Shown piece after piece: positions 60,691 to 64,000 of a stretch of DNA of 64,000 bases (positions are counted from its first letter, which is position 1; each line of letters starts with the position of its first letter). Position numbers and translations under genes: made by a program. Under the pieces are notes generated by a model. The model searched no databases, was not told where the DNA came from, and saw only the letters and a list, made by a program, of their open reading frames with translations. The stretch spans positions 62,001-126,000 of the forward strand of contig NZ_FOBF01000019.1 of NCBI RefSeq assembly GCF_900109355.1. The letters run 5' to 3'. This DNA is from Nonomuraea pusilla. GTDB lineage: Bacteria > Actinomycetota > Actinomycetes > Streptosporangiales > Streptosporangiaceae.

Positions 60691-62562
60691 CTAGTGCTGG
60701 TCGTTCGGCGGGGGTGAGAACTGGCCGTAGCGGACGTTGCGCGTCCGGTCCCCCAGGGGCGGCTGGGCCTGGCCATGCGGCTGCTGCGGCCCACCGTGCG
60801 CAGGGGGCCCGTACTGGCCTCCGTACTGCCCGCCGTACTGGTCGGGCCCGTGCTGGGCGCCGCCGTACTGGCCGCCGTACTGGTCGCCGCCGTACTGACC
60901 GGCGCCGTGCTGGCCCGATCCGTACTGGTCGCCGCCGTGCTGCAGGTTGCCGTTCTGCTGGCCCGACCCGTACGGCGAGGAGCCGTACCCGCCGGGGCCG
61001 CCCTGCCCGTACGCACCGTGGCCATGAGCGCCGTGGGCGGGCTGCGCCGGGGGCGAGACGTGCCCCTGGCCCGGGGGCAACTGCTGCTGCTGCCACGGGG
61101 GCGGCGACACCGCGCCGTACGCGCCGACGGGCGCGGGCGAGGGGTAGGCCGGCTGGGGCTGCGGGCGCCGGCGTTCGCGCAGGACCTTGACCAGCACCAG
61201 GATCACCACGATGGCGACGATCACGCCGGCGGCGATGAGCACCCACATGAGGATGGGCTTGGGCGACTCGTCCTTGCCCGCGGAGATCGCCTGCTGGGAG
61301 TCGCTGATGTACTTGGCGACGTACGGGTGGTTCGGGAACAGCGCCTGGACCTCGCGGAACTTGGGCAGCGCGTCCTCGTAGTAGTGCCGGAAGTAGTCGT
61401 TGAGCGCCTCGTTGTACCGCGTGGTCGTCAACGCCTGGGCGGGCTTGACGTTCTTCTCGCCGAGCTTCTCCTTGATGATGCTCACGGGCAGGACGAAGCT
61501 CTCGCTCTCGGACGACTCGCCGGTCTCGCTCACCGTGCCGGCGATCAGCATGCCGATGACCTTGCCGTCCTTGCTGAACACCGGGCCGCCGGAGTTGCCG
61601 TGGTAGGAGGGCGCCTGGGTCTGGATGTACGGGACGCCGGTCTGGGTGGAGCGCTTGGCGTTGTACGGGCCCTCGGTCAGCGCCGGCTCCAGCCTGGACT
61701 CCAGGCTGAAGAACGGGGTGTTGGTGACCAGGCCGGGGAAGCCGCTGATGTAGAGCGTGTCACCGGTGCGGACGTCGGCGTCCTCGCCGAGCGGCACGGT
61801 CGGCAGGTTCTGCTGGCCGTTGACCTTGAGCAGCGCGAAGTCCTTGCCGGGGTAGCTCTCGCCCACGGAGACCAGCTCGGCGGGGACGGCCTTGGCGGTC
61901 TTGTCCACGCCGCCGCCCGGCAGGCTCTGCAGCACCGACAGGCTCTGCTTCAGGCCGCGGATCGTCATGTGGTTCGTGTTGAACGTGATGTAGATCTGCT
62001 GGGCCAGCTTGAGGATCTCCTCGTCGGCCTCCAGCCCCTGGAGCCCGCTGATGATCTCCTTGGCGTCCTGCTCGTTGAACTTGGTCAGCGCCTGCTTGGC
62101 GAACAGCTGGCTCAGCTCGGTCTCGCCGACCTGGACGCAGTGCGCGCCGGTCACCATGTAGCCGTCGGGGGTGACCCACCAGCCGGTGCACAGGCCGCCG
62201 ACCTCGGCCTCGACCGTACGTTCCGGCGTGGTCGAGGTGAGGTAGGTGTCGACGTCGGCCGCGATCCGCTGGAACAGCCACTTGGCGATGCTGCGCTCGT
62301 CGGAGGAGATCTTGCCGGAGGCCACGGTGGCGGTGGCCTGCTGGACGAGCTCCTGGAACGCGGTCTGGTTGATGGTGCTGGTCGGCACGGCGACGGTGCC
62401 GGTGTAGGTGAAGCTGGTCATCTGCACCGCGGGCTGGGTGCGCGCCGCCAGCCAGGTGCCGACGGGCACGTCGGGCCGCTCGTCGGGGGAGCCGTCGGCC
62501 ACCGCCGGGGACGCGGGCAACGCGACCGCCATGACGACCGCCGCCGCTGCGGCGATCTTCAC
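60691..62562 (-). CDS. Membrane-anchored trypsin-like serine protease with QYGG-rich tail
   Basis: A 623-residue protein with a signal peptide (KIAAAAAVVMAVALPASPAVA). The chymotrypsin-fold domain has His 141 (TGAHC), Asp 241 (GKDFALLK) and Ser 324 (HGNSGGPV), a full triad. A helical segment around 390-430 (YNEALNDYFRHYYEDALPKF) resembles a TPR. One transmembrane helix follows (about 437-461, ILMWVLIAAGVIVAIVVILV), then a cytoplasmic tail of 150 residues rich in G, Q, Y and P with QYGG-type repeats. GTG 62562 is preferred (AGGAAGAGG upstream); GTG 62589 or TTG 62598 would lengthen the N-terminus. It is probably a cell-surface stress protease. Confidence 0.85.
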   Translation of the reverse strand: MKIAAAAAVVMAVALPASPAVADGSPDERPDVPVGTWLAARTQPAVQMTSFTYTGTVAVPTSTINQTAFQELVQQATATVASGKISSDERSIAKWLFQRIAADVDTYLTSTTPERTVEAEVGGLCTGWWVTPDGYMVTGAHCVQVGETELSQLFAKQALTKFNEQDAKEIISGLQGLEADEEILKLAQQIYITFNTNHMTIRGLKQSLSVLQSLPGGGVDKTAKAVPAELVSVGESYPGKDFALLKVNGQQNLPTVPLGEDADVRTGDTLYISGFPGLVTNTPFFSLESRLEPALTEGPYNAKRSTQTGVPYIQTQAPSYHGNSGGPVFSKDGKVIGMLIAGTVSETGESSESESFVLPVSIIKEKLGEKNVKPAQALTTTRYNEALNDYFRHYYEDALPKFREVQALFPNHPYVAKYISDSQQAISAGKDESPKPILMWVLIAAGVIVAIVVILVLVKVLRERRRPQPQPAYPSPAPVGAYGAVSPPPWQQQQLPPGQGHVSPPAQPAHGAHGHGAYGQGGPGGYGSSPYGSGQQNGNLQHGGDQYGSGQHGAGQYGGDQYGGQYGGAQHGPDQYGGQYGGQYGPPAHGGPQQPHGQAQPPLGDRTRNVRYGQFSPPPNDQH

Positions 62563-62726
62563 TAACCTCTTCCTGAAATTTCCGCTCACGAGCGGCAATG
62601 GTGAGGGGCGCCGCTTGTGTGTGGCTTGAAGGCTACTTGGGGGAAATCAGCGTCTTCTTGCAATCCGCCGAACGGGGACGCTTCCCGCGGCCGAGACCAT
62701 GATCCGTACGAGCCGCCGAGGGGATG

Positions 62727-63464
62727 CTACTCCATGAACGGCGCCCGCGTGGTTCCGCGCCGCCGCGGGCCCTCGCGGCGGTCCTTCCACCAGCGCTCGC
62801 CCGCCCGCAGCATGTCCTCGCAGACGCGGTCGAGGAAGCGGCTCATGTCGTCCAGGCGCATGCCGGCGGATGTGGAAGGCCCGAGGACGCCGGCCCCGCG
62901 CCTGGCCGCCTCGGCCAGCGTCGCGTTCCTCCTGGCGCTCGCCCGCCAGGCGCGGTACCAGGCGTCGTCGTCGATGACGTACCTGTCGCGGCGGCGGCGC
63001 GGGTCGCGCTCGCGGCGGATCAGGTCGTGGGCCTCGAGTTCGGCCACGGCCTTCGAGATGGACGCCGGGCTGACGCGCAGCCGCCGGACGAGGTCGGCCA
63101 CCGTGAGGCTGCCGCTGTCGGTGACGTACAGGCAGGCGAGCACCCGGGCGGTCATGCGCGGCAGCCCCGTCACGGCCAGCACGGCGGTGAGCTCCTCCTC
63201 CGTCTCGTACACGGCTCCGGGGTCGCGTCCTGCCACGGCGGCGGGGGAGGGGGACGCCGGCGCGCGGCGGCGGGCGCGCTCCGCGGTCGCGCGGTGCGCC
63301 CGTTCGGCGTCGTAGCCGCCGGGGCCGCCGTTGCGGATCACTTCGCGGCTGACGGTCGAGACGGGCCGGCCCAGCAGGCGGGCGATCTCGGTGTACGTCA
63401 GCCCTTCCGCGAGGCCGTCGGCGACGCGCCGCCGGTCCTCGTGGGTCAGCCTGCCTCCCGGCAT
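62727..63464 (-). CDS. Regulator: IS30-like HTH fused to a MarR/GbsR-like winged helix
   Basis: A 245-residue protein. Residues about 1-55 match the N-terminal HTH of IS30-type transposases (LTHEDRRRVADGLAEGLTYT, then ARLLGRPVSTVSREVIRNGG), without any DDE catalytic domain. Residues about 90-170 are a winged helix of the GbsR/MarR kind: LYVTDSGSLTVADLVRRLRV, SPASISKAVAELEAHDL, then RRERDPRRRRDRYV. It is divergent from the DUF418 gene, and four TTGCA boxes and an inverted repeat lie between. It most likely represses that gene and itself. Confidence 0.85.
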   Translation of the reverse strand: MPGGRLTHEDRRRVADGLAEGLTYTEIARLLGRPVSTVSREVIRNGGPGGYDAERAHRATAERARRRAPASPSPAAVAGRDPGAVYETEEELTAVLAVTGLPRMTARVLACLYVTDSGSLTVADLVRRLRVSPASISKAVAELEAHDLIRRERDPRRRRDRYVIDDDAWYRAWRASARRNATLAEAARRGAGVLGPSTSAGMRLDDMSRFLDRVCEDMLRAGERWWKDRREGPRRRGTTRAPFME

Positions 63465-63524
63465 CCCGTCACGCCCCCTCGCGGTCCCGCTGCCGTCCCG
63501 CCGCCGTCCTGACCGACGACAGTA

Positions 63525-63591
63525 TTGCGTTCGCCTTCACCTCATTGCAAGAGGCGGCATTTGTTTTGCATTCATGGCCACCACCATTGCA
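63525..63591. repeat. Four TTGCA-type boxes at 20-21-bp spacing
   Basis: TTGCG at 63525 and TTGCA at 63545, 63566 and 63587, all in the same orientation; three of the four are preceded by A. The 20-21-bp period equals two helical turns, so all boxes face the same side of the DNA. They lie between the regulator and its divergent target. Confidence 0.7.
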
Positions 63592-63619
63592 AATCACCTC
63601 TTCTAAAGGCTGTTTACAG

Positions 63620-63650
63620 TTGACGAATTTATAAAAGCAAATTAGCTTTT
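63620..63650 (+). promoter_or_regulatory. Promoter and operator of the DUF418 gene
   Basis: TTGACG (63620-63625), a 17-bp spacer and TAGCTT (63643-63648). The perfect inverted repeat AAAAGC, 6 nt, GCTTTT (63633-63650) spans the spacer and -10. Start expected near 63655, 60 nt before the ATG at 63715. The stretch is strikingly AT-rich for this genome. Confidence 0.75.
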
Positions 63651-63714
63651 GTTCTGCGCTGCACGCGTACTATCGCGTTCGGTCTCGTCCTGTCGTCCCC
63701 TGGAAGGACACCCC

Positions 63715-64000
63715 ATGACCTCCACGGCGCCGACCGCCGTCACCGCGCGGTCGCTCGCCCCCGACCTGGCGCGCGGCGTCATGCTGCTGCTCATCGCCCT
63801 GGCGCACGCGCCCGCGTTCGTGGACGACCGGCCCACAGGATCGGCCACGCTCGACGCCGCGGGGAGATTCGTCAAGTCGCTGCTCGTCGACAACCAGGCC
63901 CGCGCCATGTTCGTGTTCCTGTTCGGCTACGGGCTCGGCCAGCTCGCCCGCGCCCTGCGCGCCCGGGACGCCGACTGGACCGCGACGAGGACGCTGATGC
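63715..64000 (+). CDS. DUF418-family membrane protein, N-terminal part (runs off window)
   Basis: The first 95 residues are present. SLAPDLARGVMLLLIALAHA is the first helix of the DUF418 family (DxxRGxxLLLIxLAHA); AMFVFLFGYGLGQLARAL is the second conserved block. These are multi-pass membrane proteins of unknown function, commonly paired with the regulator type found at 62727. GGAAGGA 6 nt upstream supports the ATG. Confidence 0.85.
   Translation, partial: MTSTAPTAVTARSLAPDLARGVMLLLIALAHAPAFVDDRPTGSATLDAAGRFVKSLLVDNQARAMFVFLFGYGLGQLARALRARDADWTATRTLM

Noticed and set aside
1..64000. tRNA, rRNA, CRISPR array, integrase/att sites, replication origin
   Set aside because: Looked for on both strands and none was recognised.

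Overview
The window is very GC-rich, uses GTG and TTG starts freely, packs genes in operons with 4-bp ATGA/GTGA overlaps, and is dense in TetR, LacI, MarR, MerR and PucR regulators, esterases and sugar or peptide ABC importers. This fits a soil actinomycete, most likely a Streptosporangiales-type organism (Nonomuraea or Streptosporangium relatives). That placement is inferred from gene style only. I saw no rRNA, tRNA, CRISPR array, phage block or intact insertion sequence.

Positions 1-22.6 kb hold two parallel catabolic modules. Module 1 (about 2.5-13.5 kb) has a type B carboxylesterase, an alpha-L-rhamnosidase (GH78), a beta-lactamase-fold hydrolase, a sugar ABC importer (two permeases and a lipoprotein), a divergent LacI repressor with operators, a secreted M28-like peptidase and a (alpha/alpha)6-barrel glycosidase. 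Module 2 (15.4-22.6 kb) has a TetR repressor facing a Tat-exported alpha/beta hydrolase, a second sugar ABC importer, a second M28-like peptidase and a second type B carboxylesterase, closed by a perfect 18-bp hairpin terminator. Both modules pair ester-cleaving enzymes with sugar import, which suggests uptake and deacylation of acylated plant glycosides. At the left edge are a TetR gene, a remnant of an MHS-family transporter, a secreted esterase and a PucR-type regulator.

Positions 22.6-42.5 kb are a mixed region: a MerR/hydrolase pair, a DUF6493-SWIM zinc-finger pair of unknown function, a MarR-controlled DoxX/LUD/MFS stress operon whose shared operator is visible, an exporter with a leaderless promoter, an orphan FxLD-type methyltransferase, a histidine phosphatase with an altered RHG motif, two phosphotransferase-fold genes (one truncated beside a possible IS scar), a TetR/FAD-monooxygenase divergent pair, a C45 acyltransferase-like protein, a SnoaL-like protein and a small membrane protein.

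Positions 42.6-54.5 kb are a single-direction cluster that looks like a D-amino-acid/peptide salvage system: a D-aminopeptidase-like beta-lactamase-fold protein, a dipeptide-type ABC importer with fused ATPases, an N-acyl-D-amino-acid deacylase, a PucR regulator, a GNAT acyltransferase and an N-acylamino-acid racemase-type enolase. The GNAT/racemase pairing matches the known N-succinylation route that turns D- into L-amino acids.

Positions 54.5-64 kb hold a secreted PAF-acetylhydrolase-like lipase, an SDR/heme-binding-SnoaL/MFS operon, a PAS-GAF-PP2C phosphatase of the RsbU type, a membrane-anchored trypsin-like protease with a Gly/Gln/Tyr-rich tail, and a divergent pair (IS30-like-HTH/MarR-like regulator and DUF418 membrane protein) whose intergenic region carries four TTGCA-type boxes at 20-21-bp spacing and a strong promoter with an operator.
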